From positions 1 through 46,542 of the forward strand of contig JBGSON010000039.1 in NCBI GenBank assembly GCA_041739085.1: a DNA stretch of 46,542 bases, written 5' to 3'. A program made the position numbers and the translations under genes. Shown piece by piece: positions 9,464-17,260 of this stretch. Every line of letters starts with the position of its first letter. Positions within the stretch are counted from its first letter, which is position 1. The notes beneath the pieces were generated by a model that did not search any database, was not told the origin of the DNA, and worked only from the letters and a program-made list of their open reading frames with translations. Origin of the DNA: JBGSON01 sp041739085. GTDB lineage: Bacteria; Patescibacteriota; Gracilibacteria; CAIRYL01.

Positions 9464-10348
9464 TCAGGCAGCTCTCGCCTTTTCAAAAAGATCAATGAAG
9501 TGATCGTATTTTTCGGCGATGTCATTCACGGCCTGTTCCTTGGTCCATTCCCCGTTCTTATGCTTCACGAGCGCGTCCGCAAAGATCGTCCGGCCGACAG
9601 CAAAGCCGTTCACTCCGCGTGACTTTGCGCTCACGGTAAGCCAGTGCTCCACTTTTTCCATGCTCTCTCCCCGCCCGAGGATGACGATCTGGGCATCCGA
9701 CTTTCCTCCGTCGTACACTGCAGCCGAACAGATATCCATCCCTTCTTTCGTCTCAGTCCCCTCGATCTTCCAGACGTTGGGGAAAACACCGGCAGAGTGA
9801 AGCTCCTTCACCGCTTCCGCCAACTTCAAAGGGCGCACATCCGCATCGAATTTTTTCTTATCTCCTCCGACTGCCGCGAGATCAGCCTCCGAAGGTTCGA
9901 TGAGAGGTTCGATGAGGAAGCCGAATTCGTTCTGTGCGCAAAAGTCATAGAGTTCCTTGAGCCTTGCGTTCTGGAGGGAATGATCCTCTCCCATAACGAT
10001 CCGGATAAGCGCTTTCACATAAGTCGGCCGGATATTGAGGATATGTTCACCCCAGTCTTCATACTCAAAGTCAAAAATCTTCTGTCCGGATTTTTCCGTG
10101 GAGAGAAGATTCCGTACGCCCATTTTTCTTGATTCCTGATGGATATTCGATCCGAACTCTTCGTCGACGAGAATCGCGAGATCGGCAATCCCCCTTTTCT
10201 CTGCGACTTTCTTAAACCCTTTGAAGACAAGGTATTTGAAATACTTCAGCTTTTCTCGCTCCTCCTCCGTGATATCATTTTTGTGTTCCAGGATAAGTTT
10301 TTTGAAAGATCCGCGATGATCGAACGGAAGAACGTAGAGGGAAGCCAT
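9464..10348 (-). CDS. DUF2090 / IolC C-terminal-like aldolase (TIM barrel)
   Basis: 294 residues from the ATG at 10348, chosen because the family pattern LYVLPFDHRGSF starts only four residues later; the open frame extends further upstream to 10423 without family similarity. DUF2090 domains are found fused to 5-dehydro-2-deoxygluconokinase (IolC) and resemble class I aldolases. Here it stands alone. Segments GFLIEPLIEP, WKIEGTE and AQIVILGRG fit barrel strands. The substrate is unknown: a phosphorylated sugar cleavage is an inference. No inositol genes are nearby. It is the upstream gene of nth. Confidence 0.75.
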   Translation of the reverse strand: MASLYVLPFDHRGSFKKLILEHKNDITEEEREKLKYFKYLVFKGFKKVAEKRGIADLAILVDEEFGSNIHQESRKMGVRNLLSTEKSGQKIFDFEYEDWGEHILNIRPTYVKALIRIVMGEDHSLQNARLKELYDFCAQNEFGFLIEPLIEPSEADLAAVGGDKKKFDADVRPLKLAEAVKELHSAGVFPNVWKIEGTETKEGMDICSAAVYDGGKSDAQIVILGRGESMEKVEHWLTVSAKSRGVNGFAVGRTIFADALVKHKNGEWTKEQAVNDIAEKYDHFIDLFEKARAA

Positions 10349-10443
10349 AGTCGAGGATGTGAAAGGAGAAGCAGGGTCATTGTAACGATTTTTTGAGTAT
10401 CGTGGAAGAGATGAGAGAGGCATTACGCCTCAGAAATAAATTC

Positions 10444-10472
10444 TTGACGCATGCGGCAAAAAAAGGGAAAAT
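10444..10472 (+). promoter_or_regulatory. Candidate promoter for the tRNA-Leu transcript
   Basis: TTGACG (10444-10449), 17-base spacer, GAAAAT (10467-10472). Transcription from here would run through the duplicated tRNA 5' half and then the real tRNA. Confidence 0.4.
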
Positions 10473-10505
10473 TCCGTCGCTCCCTGTGAGGGTGCTGAGC
10501 ACCGT

Positions 10506-10550
10506 TTCAAACCCTCTTTAATATTCTGTGGGCAAGTGGTGAAATGGTAG
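10506..10550 (+). repeat. Duplicated leader plus 5' half of tRNA-Leu (copy 1)
   Basis: 10506-10550 matches 10607-10652, differing by one substitution and one inserted base. The repeat covers TTCAAACCCTC, a leader ending ATATTCTG, and the first 21 bases of the tRNA (acceptor strand and D-arm to GGTAG). After 10550 the copy runs into a palindrome (TCCCGCT C AGCGGGA, 10551-10565) instead of an anticodon arm, so it cannot fold into a tRNA. Both copies are preceded by GAGGGT (10488 and 10567) that can pair with ACCCTC (10511 and 10612). Confidence 0.85.
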
Positions 10551-10631
10551 TCCCGCTCAGCGGGATGAGGGTAAAAAAGGAAAGGAGAAAACATTTACAA
10601 CATCGATTCAAACCCTCGTTAAATATTCTGT

Positions 10632-10720
10632 GGGCAAGTGGTGAAATGGTAGACACGCAAGGTTGAGGGCCTTGTGGGAAATATCTTCCCGTGGAGGTTC
10701 AAGTCCTCTCTTGCCCACCA
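10632..10720 (+). tRNA. tRNA-Leu (anticodon GAG)
   Basis: 89 bases with encoded CCA. Acceptor GGGCAAG/CTTGCCC plus discriminator A; D-stem GTG/CAC; anticodon stem CAAGG/CCTTG around TTGAGGG (anticodon GAG, reads CUC/CUU). The long class II variable arm (GGGAA/TTCCC) is expected of leucine tRNAs, and the T-arm loop is TTCAAGT. The fold was drawn by hand and every stem closes. Confidence 0.97.
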
Positions 10721-10727
10721 TCTTTAC

Positions 10728-10753
10728 AAATGGCTTTGCGAAGCCATTTTTGA
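10728..10753 (+). terminator. Intrinsic terminator after tRNA-Leu
   Basis: Nine-base-pair stem AAATGGCTT/AAGCCATTT with TGCG loop followed by further T's, eight bases after the tRNA 3' end. The stem is preceded by A's, so it could also act on the minus strand. Confidence 0.75.
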
Positions 10754-10793
10754 TAGTATTTTACTTAAACCGCGGTATTCGCTGAAGAAGACA

Positions 10794-10816
10794 GGGTCAC
10801 CCGAGGGAGGTGACCC
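10794..10816. repeat. Inverted repeat GGGTCACC/GGTGACCC
   Basis: Eight-base-pair stem with a seven-base loop just past the 3' end of the DUF4116 gene. It may be that gene's terminator (minus strand), although no clear U-run follows. A related GTCACCTCA palindrome lies at the other side of the DUF4116 region (12880-12899). Confidence 0.5.
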
Positions 10817-10828
10817 CTGAAAAACTCT

Positions 10829-12028
10829 TTAAGGAATACTATGCCGAGCAACAAGATCGATTTCTCTATCACTGCGGAGTTCTAATGCAGCAAAACGCAA
10901 TGAGTATCCATTTTGTCGTAATGCCGCAAGGACAATTTCTCTATCGGCACGGAGTTCCTCTGAGGCATATTCGAGAGCCAATCCATTTTGTTTCACTGCC
11001 GCAAGAACTATCTCTCTGTCAGTACAGGGTTCTTGTAATGCGCGGTCAAGACTCCTGCCAATTATTTTCGATGAACTACTGATTATTGGCGAACTTTCCA
11101 ACGTTGCATCGCTCTCCCCAGTTTCATGACAAGGAGATTCCGCCAATTTTCTCAAAATTCTGTTTGCCTCGAAGACAAATTCTCTGTTTGATAGGAGCTC
11201 TGGAGTAGCCCAGCGAAGAGCCTTTCGATTTTGTTTTATTGCCGCGAAAACAACTTCACTATCAGCACGGAGTTCTGGTGAGGCCATTTGGAGAGCTAGT
11301 CCATCTCGACCCACTGCAGCAAGGACTATTTCTCTATCGGTGCGGAGTTCTGGTGAGGCGTATCGGAGAGCTACTCCAGCTCGACCCACTGCAGCAAGGA
11401 CTATTTCTCTATCGGCGCGGAGTTCTGGTGAGGCGTATTCAAGAGCATATCCACTTCCGCGTACTGCCACAAGAACAATTTCTCTATCAGCTCGGAGCTT
11501 TGTTGAGGCGTATCTAAGCACAAATCCATTTTGACTCGCTACTGCAAGAACAAATTCTCTATCAGCAAGCAATATTTCTGAAGCGAATTGAAACGCCCAT
11601 GGACTCTGTCGCACCGCTTCAAGAAAAAATTCTTTGTCTGACCGAAGATCCTCAGACACGAATCTAAAGGAATCACTATGTCGTCTTCCTGCCGTAAGGA
11701 GAACATCTCTGTCACTACGAAGAACCTTGGGAACAGAGATAAGCCCTTTTTTCTTCTGACTGAGCAATTGTAGAAATTCTGTTCTTTGAGAGTCATATTG
11801 TATAGCTTCTCCATGCAGGCAACCCAATGTCTCCTCAATACTAGCAGAAGAATCCTCTGCTATTGCCTGCAGATGAGCATCATGGAAGGTACTTGCGGCT
11901 TCATTTTTCACAAATCCGCCTCCCAGTTCAGCAGGGACAGCAGTGAAGCATTCTTGTTTTTCCGGGGGGAGATCTGCTACCGATCGATACCGTGTGTCGG
12001 AGGGATTGAAATGTGGTGCATTTTGCAT
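10829..12028 (-). CDS. DUF4116 repeat protein
   Basis: 399 residues. An N-terminal module (HFNPSDTRYRSVADLPPEK) is followed by about ten 25-residue repeats of the form LRADREIVLAAVRQNGxALEYASPE, matching the DUF4116 repeat known from amoeba-associated bacteria, giant viruses and protists. Repeats 5 and 6 are almost identical at DNA level (75-base period, about 11306-11455), showing recent expansion. The eighth unit is interrupted by a Ser-rich stretch (ESSPIISSSSKII). No signal peptide or membrane helix is seen. Function of DUF4116 is unknown; a helical-repeat protein-binding role is inference. Base composition is AT-richer than flanking genes, and it lies next to a tRNA, both consistent with acquisition. 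Confidence 0.85.
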   Translation of the reverse strand: MQNAPHFNPSDTRYRSVADLPPEKQECFTAVPAELGGGFVKNEAASTFHDAHLQAIAEDSSASIEETLGCLHGEAIQYDSQRTEFLQLLSQKKKGLISVPKVLRSDRDVLLTAGRRHSDSFRFVSEDLRSDKEFFLEAVRQSPWAFQFASEILLADREFVLAVASQNGFVLRYASTKLRADREIVLVAVRGSGYALEYASPELRADREIVLAAVGRAGVALRYASPELRTDREIVLAAVGRDGLALQMASPELRADSEVVFAAIKQNRKALRWATPELLSNREFVFEANRILRKLAESPCHETGESDATLESSPIISSSSKIIGRSLDRALQEPCTDREIVLAAVKQNGLALEYASEELRADREIVLAALRQNGYSLRFAALELRSDREIDLVARHSIP

Positions 12029-12082
12029 GGTAAAATTGGATAAAGGGAGAAAATTATGAAAAGCGCAATCATTCCAGACACC

Positions 12083-12733
12083 TTACGGAATCCCTTCCGA
12101 TAGACTCCTGAGGATTTTTGGATTCACTGAAATGACCCAACAAGGAAATATTGTGGTTTCCTGAAGTTGTTTTAAAACATGCCGAAAAAGTCCTTCATAT
12201 TGCCTTACTGCGTTCAGAACGACTTTTCTATACAGATCATTTATTATAAAAATTTTATTTCTATTACTTCCTTGTGAAATCGCATTATTCTGAATTTCCA
12301 GTATAGTAGTTTCCATTTCCTTGCTCATGAGACCTTCCTCCGGATTAGTGGAGGTGCCCACAGACATATTCATCTTGCCGGGAGGGAAATCCGTGATCCA
12401 CCGGCTCCGCCTGTCGGAAGTCTCAAAAATTAGCTCGCTGCAATCTCCGTGCTTTTCTTTTAAATAACATTGAAAAGCCCATGGAGACTTTCTCATGGAG
12501 GGAGACGTATTTCTTTGGCTGCATTCTGGTATTTGATGTGTTCGCGTAGCTTTCGGGAAGGGAGTTTCTGTTTTTTTTCTCACCATATGCCCCTCAGAAC
12601 CATAAGGGACATCAACGGGTATATCACTGTTTCCGGGAGGACAATCTACGATCTCTCGAAACCGCCTATCTGCCGGATTAAATAATGGTTCGTCGCGCAA
12701 AGTATTTCGGGCAATCTGACTTTGAAGCAACAC
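12083..12733 (-). pseudogene. Degenerate relative of the DUF4116 protein
   Basis: 216-residue open frame. It contains two copies of the module that opens the neighbouring DUF4116 protein (LFNPADRRFREIVDCPPGN and IFETSDRRSRWITDFPPGK). It also carries isolated scraps of DUF4116 repeat (KSPWAFQ; YRKVVLNAVRQYEGLFRHV) and a similar end (SEGIP versus HSIP). The repeat array itself is gone. This looks like a duplicated copy that has lost most of its repeats, although the frame is still open so a short functional protein is possible. It lies 54 bases upstream of the DUF4116 gene on the same strand. Confidence 0.6.
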
Positions 12734-12879
12734 TTATATCATATGAATACACACATGTCAATAATCGATTTTTTTAAAATCCAATGTCACATATTTTGGG
12801 ATTACCAGAAATTTGGGTGGAGAAAATTTAAGCATTCCTGTGAGAGTCACCTGTCCTCATGTAACGCTGATCATCGAGT

Positions 12880-12899
12880 GTCACCTCAGGTGAGGTGAC
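12880..12899. repeat. Perfect palindrome GTCACCTCA-GG-TGAGGTGAC
   Basis: Nine-base arms around GG. A half-site GTCACCT also occurs at 12846-12852. It sits in the gene-free stretch 12734-13060 (327 bases, AT-rich), which otherwise holds the promoter of the next gene. It could be a cruciform terminator, protein-binding site or element end. Confidence 0.6.
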
Positions 12900-13006
12900 T
12901 CCTACTTAAATTGAAAGAATATTTGTATACAGTGCCCCCTTCCTCACCATTAAAGTTTCAGTGTCTCTGATAACATGGAGCATTTTTTTGATTATGGGAT
13001 AAAATC

Positions 13007-13036
13007 TTGACTTTCCAGAAATAAAATGGAGATAAT
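13007..13036 (+). promoter_or_regulatory. Promoter of the 13061 gene
   Basis: TTGACT (13007-13012), 18-base spacer, GATAAT (13031-13036); the start would lie near 13043, leaving a leader of under 20 bases and no clear Shine-Dalgarno sequence. Confidence 0.5.
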
Positions 13037-13060
13037 GCCACTCTATTTTTTTTCATCCCT

Positions 13061-13660
13061 ATGGCAAAAGAAAAATGCGATCCCTCGGCTCAGCGAGAAT
13101 CTCTTGCAAAAGCACTGGAAGGATACCGACCAAGTCCTGTTCCTTTTGACGCAGTCATGGAAGCGGAAGTCGCACAGTTCTCTGATAAAACGCCGATAGC
13201 ACTCGTCATCCGCGAACTCGCTCCGCTCATGGAAAAACTCGTGAGCAATGGAAGCATTTCGGACTCTGATCGGTCAGAGGCTGCAAAAGACAGGATTCAT
13301 TCGAGGGTAGTCGCTTCAGCGAATCGATTCCGAAACGAATGGATACAGAGAAGGAAAGCTTTCGCAGATGAGATCGCGAGCCTCAACGGAGGAACACGGG
13401 CTGAGAAACTGGAAAGGCTCGGAGTCGCGGAAGGGGTTGTCACAAGACCCGGCATTGACTTTTGTTTTGTGAGGATCACGGGTGCAGACGGTCATGAAGA
13501 AAAGATCTATGTTCCAAAAGGGGACTGGAACGGAGTTTTTCCGTCTCAGGCAGGGGCTCGGTGTTGCGTGAGGGTGACTGGAACCGGGGATGGGCACAAC
13601 TGCAGGGAAGGAGCCTTCGTTCCTCCAGCTGAGCTGGAACGTCACGGAATAACTCTGTAA
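13061..13660 (+). CDS. Hypothetical protein with possible C-terminal OB-like domain
   Basis: 199 residues, no family recognised. The first ~125 residues look helical and charged. The last ~70 (GVAEGVVTRPGIDFCFVRI, then KIYVPKGDW and GARCCVRVTGTGDG) have alternating beta strands reminiscent of a small OB or cold-shock-like barrel; this is a visual inference only. No signal peptide, no membrane segment. It is convergent with the HAD gene that ends 23 bases further on and has its own promoter. Composition is closer to the host average than the DUF4116 region beside it. Confidence 0.65.
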   Translation: MAKEKCDPSAQRESLAKALEGYRPSPVPFDAVMEAEVAQFSDKTPIALVIRELAPLMEKLVSNGSISDSDRSEAAKDRIHSRVVASANRFRNEWIQRRKAFADEIASLNGGTRAEKLERLGVAEGVVTRPGIDFCFVRITGADGHEEKIYVPKGDWNGVFPSQAGARCCVRVTGTGDGHNCREGAFVPPAELERHGITL

Positions 13661-13683
13661 GAGGAGAAATCTCACATTCGTTA

Positions 13684-14409
13684 TCAGGTGATGGCGATAT
13701 CGGTGAATGATCTCACAACATGCACTCTGGTTTTTGTTTTTCCTCGGAGGGATGCGATTTCCTGAGAAGGTGTTCTTTGCGTCCGATCGATAAGGAACGC
13801 ATCGCGGCAACCGGCTTCAACAGCGCACTCGATGTCGCCGAGCGCATCGCCTGCGGCACTTAAATGCCCCGCATGGGGAAAGCCAAGTTTTTGAGCTGCG
13901 AGATGCGCAGGAAATGGGTGAGGCTTCGGGCACTCTCCAAAATCCTCATGGGCGAGCATGACCTGGACCATGGAGCTAAAATGAAATCGTTCATCTAGGA
14001 TATCAAGCCATGCCCTCACGGAATTCGTGACAAGAGCAACAGGAAGAGGTCGATCGCTCCTGATACCGAGCTTCGACCTCATCTTTTCAAGAAATGCAGA
14101 AAAATCTTCAAAGACCTCCAATTGATGCACTCTTTCTTGATAGAGCTTCATGCCTTCACGGAAATACGCTCTTTCGCAAACTGCAGCAGTTTGGGCTGCG
14201 TCGCTCCTTTCCGCTCCATCGGGAAATCGATCCACCCACCGTTCCAGTGCAATGCTCGGCGTCTGGTTATGGAGATCGACTTCCCCCATATCGATCCCGA
14301 ATGCATCAAGGAATCCACCAAATATACTGTTATGAAGCCACATGGAATCAACAGCGGTATTGTCGACATCACACTTCAGCCCCATTTCCTTATGAACCTC
14401 AAGTCGCAT
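13684..14409 (-). CDS. HAD-superfamily hydrolase (phosphoglycolate phosphatase-like)
   Basis: 241 residues. Motif I DVDNTAVDS (nucleophile Asp near residue 14), motif II ALVTNS, motif III Lys in KPHPFPAHLAA, and motif IV AAGDALGDIECAVEAG. The cap between motifs I and II is helical (subclass I). Motif I has Asn where DxDGT is usual, a tolerated variant. It probably dephosphorylates a small phospho-metabolite; the substrate cannot be read from sequence. The ATG at 14385 (MGLKCDVDNT) is an equally plausible start. It is convergent with the 13061 gene. Confidence 0.88.
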   Translation of the reverse strand: MRLEVHKEMGLKCDVDNTAVDSMWLHNSIFGGFLDAFGIDMGEVDLHNQTPSIALERWVDRFPDGAERSDAAQTAAVCERAYFREGMKLYQERVHQLEVFEDFSAFLEKMRSKLGIRSDRPLPVALVTNSVRAWLDILDERFHFSSMVQVMLAHEDFGECPKPHPFPAHLAAQKLGFPHAGHLSAAGDALGDIECAVEAGCRDAFLIDRTQRTPSQEIASLRGKTKTRVHVVRSFTDIAIT

Positions 14410-14506
14410 TTGTTATTGGAGAAAAAACGAGGCCCTATTTTTCTCTCGGCGGTACGATCTGTCAATAGCATCCTTTTTAGGAATGTGAGATCCATTACTC
14501 AATAAA

Positions 14507-14533
14507 AAGAGCGCCATTTGGCGCTCTTTTTTT
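14507..14533 (-). terminator. Intrinsic terminator of the sigma-factor operon
   Basis: GAGCGCC/GGCGCTC stem with ATTT loop, flanked by A-run and T-run so it can act in both directions. It lies 27 bases after the end of the secreted repeat protein gene. Confidence 0.8.
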
Positions 14534-14559
14534 ATATCCAAAGCATTCTGATTCGGCAT

Positions 14560-15333
14560 TTATTGTTCGCTCGGCGCGGGAACGGATCCTTCACTTTGAT
14601 CCCGGCCACCGCCGCGGCAACCTTTTCCCTCATGTTTCCCGCCTTTTTGGAAGCGAGGGAGCCCGAGTTCTTCCGCGATGGATGTCGCAGTCTCAAAATC
14701 CTTGCTTTTCATGGCGGTGTGCATTTCTCCGAACCGGCTGAAGTTTTCTGCATTGATGACTTCCAGCATCGGAGAGTTTTCCGGCTGAAGGGACTTCCAT
14801 GTCTCAAAATCGCCCGACTCAATGGCGGCGATCACCTCCGGAGACTGGCCCGCGCCTTTCTTCATCATCCCTTTCGGACCCATTTCCGGAAGTCCGAGTT
14901 CTTCACGGATCGTTTCCGCGGTTTCCATGTCGCCGCTTTTCATGGCTTCATGCATTTCCCTGATCCGGCCGAAGTTTTCTGCGGTGATGACATCAAGAAA
15001 AGGAGAACCTTCCGGCTGAAGGGCCTTCCAGGCATCATAATCTCCCGCCTCGATTGCGGCGATTATCTCCGGAGAGGGGCCGCGACCTCTCTCCCCTTTT
15101 TCGCGGCTCCCCTCGCGACCACCCATACCGTATTCACGAAGGAGGGAATGAACGGTAGTAAAATCATCTGCTTCGATCGCAGAGATAAGACTTGTTTTTT
15201 GTTCTTCCGTAAGTTCAATATTTTCGTCATTTGAATTGAGTGCGCTTGCCGCGTAGACGGAAATCCCCGCCAGAGAGATGACTGCGACGATGATGGATCC
15301 AATGATCCCTTTTGAAAGATTTGTGGTTTTCAT
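14560..15333 (-). CDS. Secreted protein with tandem helical repeats
   Basis: 257 residues from the ATG at 15333, chosen because it opens directly onto a signal peptide (MKTTNLSKGIIGSIIVAVIS, cleavage near VYA|AS); an upstream in-frame ATG at 15378 would add a second hydrophobic stretch. After a partial unit (about 45-70), two ~65-residue repeats are obvious. Each runs SPE(I/V)IAAIE(A/S)GD, W-K-LQPE, ENF-R, EMH-AMKS and ends EELGLP. The repeats are separated by Gly/Lys/Met-rich linkers, and the tail is Gly/His/Lys-rich. No enzyme motif. It is the third gene behind the ECF sigma factor, so it may be an envelope sensor or the regulated product (inference). Confidence 0.75.
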   Translation of the reverse strand: MKTTNLSKGIIGSIIVAVISLAGISVYAASALNSNDENIELTEEQKTSLISAIEADDFTTVHSLLREYGMGGREGSREKGERGRGPSPEIIAAIEAGDYDAWKALQPEGSPFLDVITAENFGRIREMHEAMKSGDMETAETIREELGLPEMGPKGMMKKGAGQSPEVIAAIESGDFETWKSLQPENSPMLEVINAENFSRFGEMHTAMKSKDFETATSIAEELGLPRFQKGGKHEGKGCRGGGRDQSEGSVPAPSEQ

Positions 15334-15426
15334 GAGATATATATAAAAGAGAAAAAAAATGAGAAGTAGCTGCTTCATCCCTTAATACGGGAGCGGCATT
15401 ATTTTTCTTGCAGAAAATTCTGTTCA

Positions 15427-16260
15427 TTACTCGGGAAGACTATTTGGGAGTGGCGGGGGATTCATCATGTCCGGCTCCATCATGTTCGGAAGAAGATCAT
15501 GCGGAGGCGGATAATCCCGAAATGGTTTCGGTCTTTTCCAGGGGAGAATGATCTCTGCGAAAAAAGTCTGCTCGCCGGTTGTTTTGCCGATCATTTTCAC
15601 TTTTGCGCCGACAAAAATGATCCTCTTGGGATCGTGGCGCATTTTTTTCGGGCCCATTTCCCGCTCCATGTTTTTTCTTGCTTCGGAGAGATCGATATCC
15701 CAGACCTTCCCTGAAAAATCTTCAAGGATGATGACAGTATCAGATGAGATCTCGAGAATTATACCGGAGAGAAGACCATCTTCCGGACGAGACCACATCT
15801 CCATTTTTCTGTCATCCATGTGCATATACCCGGGGATGGCTCTGGAAAAGAAATCCTCAAAGTATTCCGACCCTCCCATGGAAAAAGAGACAATTCCGAT
15901 CGCAATGCTTCCGGAAAGATTGAGTGTGATGAGAAGCCAGAAGGGAATGCGGTACCCCTGCTTGGTATGCCGCTTGACCCAGACGGCAAGACCGAGAAAA
16001 AGAAAGAAGAGAATAATCCAGGAAAACGGGAGGACAGTGAGAAAGAATCCCGCAGGGGAGTAGACGGCCCTGTCGACGAGTTCAAAATCCGCTTCGTAGA
16101 CTGCAAAGAGGATGAGTGAGAAAGCGACCGCTCCAAGGAGAAGAACGACGACAAAGAGCCCCCAAAAGGCGACATTTTTCATGACAAATATCCATCGGGG
16201 GGTCGGACGGAGCCCCTCCTTCTTTATCCGTTCAGCGATGTTTGCGGATACATTTTTCAT
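15427..16260 (-). CDS. Membrane protein with cytoplasm- or periplasm-facing beta domain, partner of the ECF sigma factor
   Basis: 277 residues. Hydrophobic segments near 28-52, 68-92 and 105-125. A soluble C-terminal part follows with the pattern LLSGIILEISSDTVIILEDF, then GKVWDIDL, VGAKVKMIGKTTG and FFAEIIL, resembling DUF5666-type OB domains by eye. The tail is Pro/Met-rich (DYPPPHDLLPNMMEPDMMNP). Its start overlaps the sigma-factor stop (ATGA), indicating translational coupling. By position it is a candidate anti-sigma or signal-relay protein, but no ZAS-type zinc motif (HxxxCxxC) is present, so this is inference. Confidence 0.72.
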   Translation of the reverse strand: MKNVSANIAERIKKEGLRPTPRWIFVMKNVAFWGLFVVVLLLGAVAFSLILFAVYEADFELVDRAVYSPAGFFLTVLPFSWIILFFLFLGLAVWVKRHTKQGYRIPFWLLITLNLSGSIAIGIVSFSMGGSEYFEDFFSRAIPGYMHMDDRKMEMWSRPEDGLLSGIILEISSDTVIILEDFSGKVWDIDLSEARKNMEREMGPKKMRHDPKRIIFVGAKVKMIGKTTGEQTFFAEIILPWKRPKPFRDYPPPHDLLPNMMEPDMMNPPPLPNSLPE

Positions 16261-16853
16261 AATTCAGGGGAAAAAGAAACTCGATGGCGTTCCGCAGTCT
16301 CGCGGAAAAGATTTTTTCCTCTGCTGATGAGGGCGGCAACAGTACCGGGAGGAATGCGAAGAATGTCGGAGATCTCTTCATAACTCCTCTCTTCCAGGAA
16401 TTTCAGAATGAGGATCTCCCGGTATTTCTCCGGCATGAGACCGAGGATCTCCCGGACTTTTTCCTTCTTCATCTTTTCATCAAGCTCGAAGGGAAGATTG
16501 ATATTGTCCGGAAAAGCCCCGAGGAGGTCCTCGTCCCATTCGACTTTGTTCTCATGGCCGCGTGATTTTGATTTCCGGTATTCAGTGATGGTCTCGTTAT
16601 GGGCGATACGATAGATCCAGCTTGAAAACTTCAGTTTTTCGTCAAAATCGTTCAGATTTTTCCAGGCCTTCAGGCAGACCTCCTGAAGGACCTCTTCCGC
16701 CTCCTCTCTCGAAAAGTATGAAATACGCTGAATATATCGGAGAAGACGCTCTTCATACCTTGAGACGAGTTCAGAAAACGCATCCACATCATGTCGAGCG
16801 GTTTCAGCAAGGAGCTCATCAGAATAATCGGAGTGAATGCGCCCAGTCATCAT
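16257..16853 (-). CDS. ECF-type sigma-70 factor
   Basis: 198 residues. Region 2 (about 20-90) includes RYEERLLRYIQRI, EAEEVLQEVCLKAWKNL and the -10-binding FSSWIYRIAHNET. Region 4 (about 135-190) contains LMPEKYREILILKFLEERS and the helix-turn-helix SYEEISDILRIPPGTVAALI. Region 3 is absent, as expected for ECF sigma factors. It directs RNA polymerase to a small regulon and normally needs an anti-sigma factor. The next two genes on the strand, a membrane protein and a secreted repeat protein, are the likely partners. Confidence 0.95.
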   Translation of the reverse strand: MMTGRIHSDYSDELLAETARHDVDAFSELVSRYEERLLRYIQRISYFSREEAEEVLQEVCLKAWKNLNDFDEKLKFSSWIYRIAHNETITEYRKSKSRGHENKVEWDEDLLGAFPDNINLPFELDEKMKKEKVREILGLMPEKYREILILKFLEERSYEEISDILRIPPGTVAALISRGKNLFRETAERHRVSFSPEL

Positions 16854-17069
16854 ACTTTCTATTACGCAGGGAAGAAGGTTTTTCTTGCACCATCATACCC
16901 TGAAGAGATAGGGAAAGTCTCTTGGAGAGAGTGTCAGGCAATAGTCCTCACCCGTTTTATTTTGAAATATTTTTGATCTCAACGGCTTCCAGAGCAACAT
17001 ATCGACACAAATGAATAAAAATTGTGAAAAGTGGTCATTTCAGGCCAGTTATATACTAGAAAATAAAAA

Positions 17070-17098
17070 TTGACAACCTGTCAAATTACATTTAAAAT
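17070..17098 (+). promoter_or_regulatory. Strong promoter upstream of murJ
   Basis: Perfect TTGACA (17070-17075), 17-base spacer, TAAAAT (17093-17098); start near 17105. The gene-free stretch 16854-17296 (443 bases) contains this promoter, a five-codon ORF with an ideal ribosome-binding site, and two hairpins. Confidence 0.75.
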
Positions 17099-17134
17099 AA
17101 TCTTGTTATATAAATATCTATCTATGATGAATTC

Positions 17135-17168
17135 AAAGGAGGTGTTGCTCATGGGTTTTCTCGCTTAA
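17135..17168 (+). CDS. Five-codon leader ORF (MGFLA) with a full-length Shine-Dalgarno sequence
   Basis: AAAGGAGGTG (17135-17144) matches the 16S anti-SD over its whole length and sits six bases before ATG at 17151. The frame reads MGFLA and stops at TAA (17168). Such a strong site is rare in this window, where many genes show none. It may be a leader peptide controlling the downstream hairpins, or the SD may be coincidental and have another role. No amino-acid bias typical of classical attenuators is present. Confidence 0.35.
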
Positions 17169-17180
17169 TCAGTTCCAGAG

Positions 17181-17198
17181 CCTCATTTCATAATGAGG
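17181..17198 (+). promoter_or_regulatory. Leader hairpin CCTCATT/AATGAGG
   Basis: Seven-base-pair perfect stem, TCAT loop, between the five-codon ORF and the terminator-like hairpin. Could be a pause or anti-terminator element. Confidence 0.4.
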
Positions 17199-17216
17199 AA
17201 ACACAAATCGGCAAAT

Positions 17217-17260
17217 AAAAAGACAAAAAAAGAGGGAGTCTGCCTCCTTTTTGTCTTTTT
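17217..17260 (+). terminator. Terminator-like hairpin in front of murJ
   Basis: AAAAAGACAAAAA pairs with TTTTTGTCTTTTT, with an inner GAGG/CCTC stem around GAGTCTG. The 3' arm is itself U-rich and could release RNA polymerase. The structure is symmetric enough to work on either strand. It would end a transcript of about 150 bases from the promoter at 17070 unless read through into murJ. Confidence 0.6.

Noticed and set aside
11290..11470. CRISPR-like regularly spaced repeats
   Set aside because: The 75-base period is a coding repeat (25 residues) of the DUF4116 protein, with no unique spacers or cas genes.
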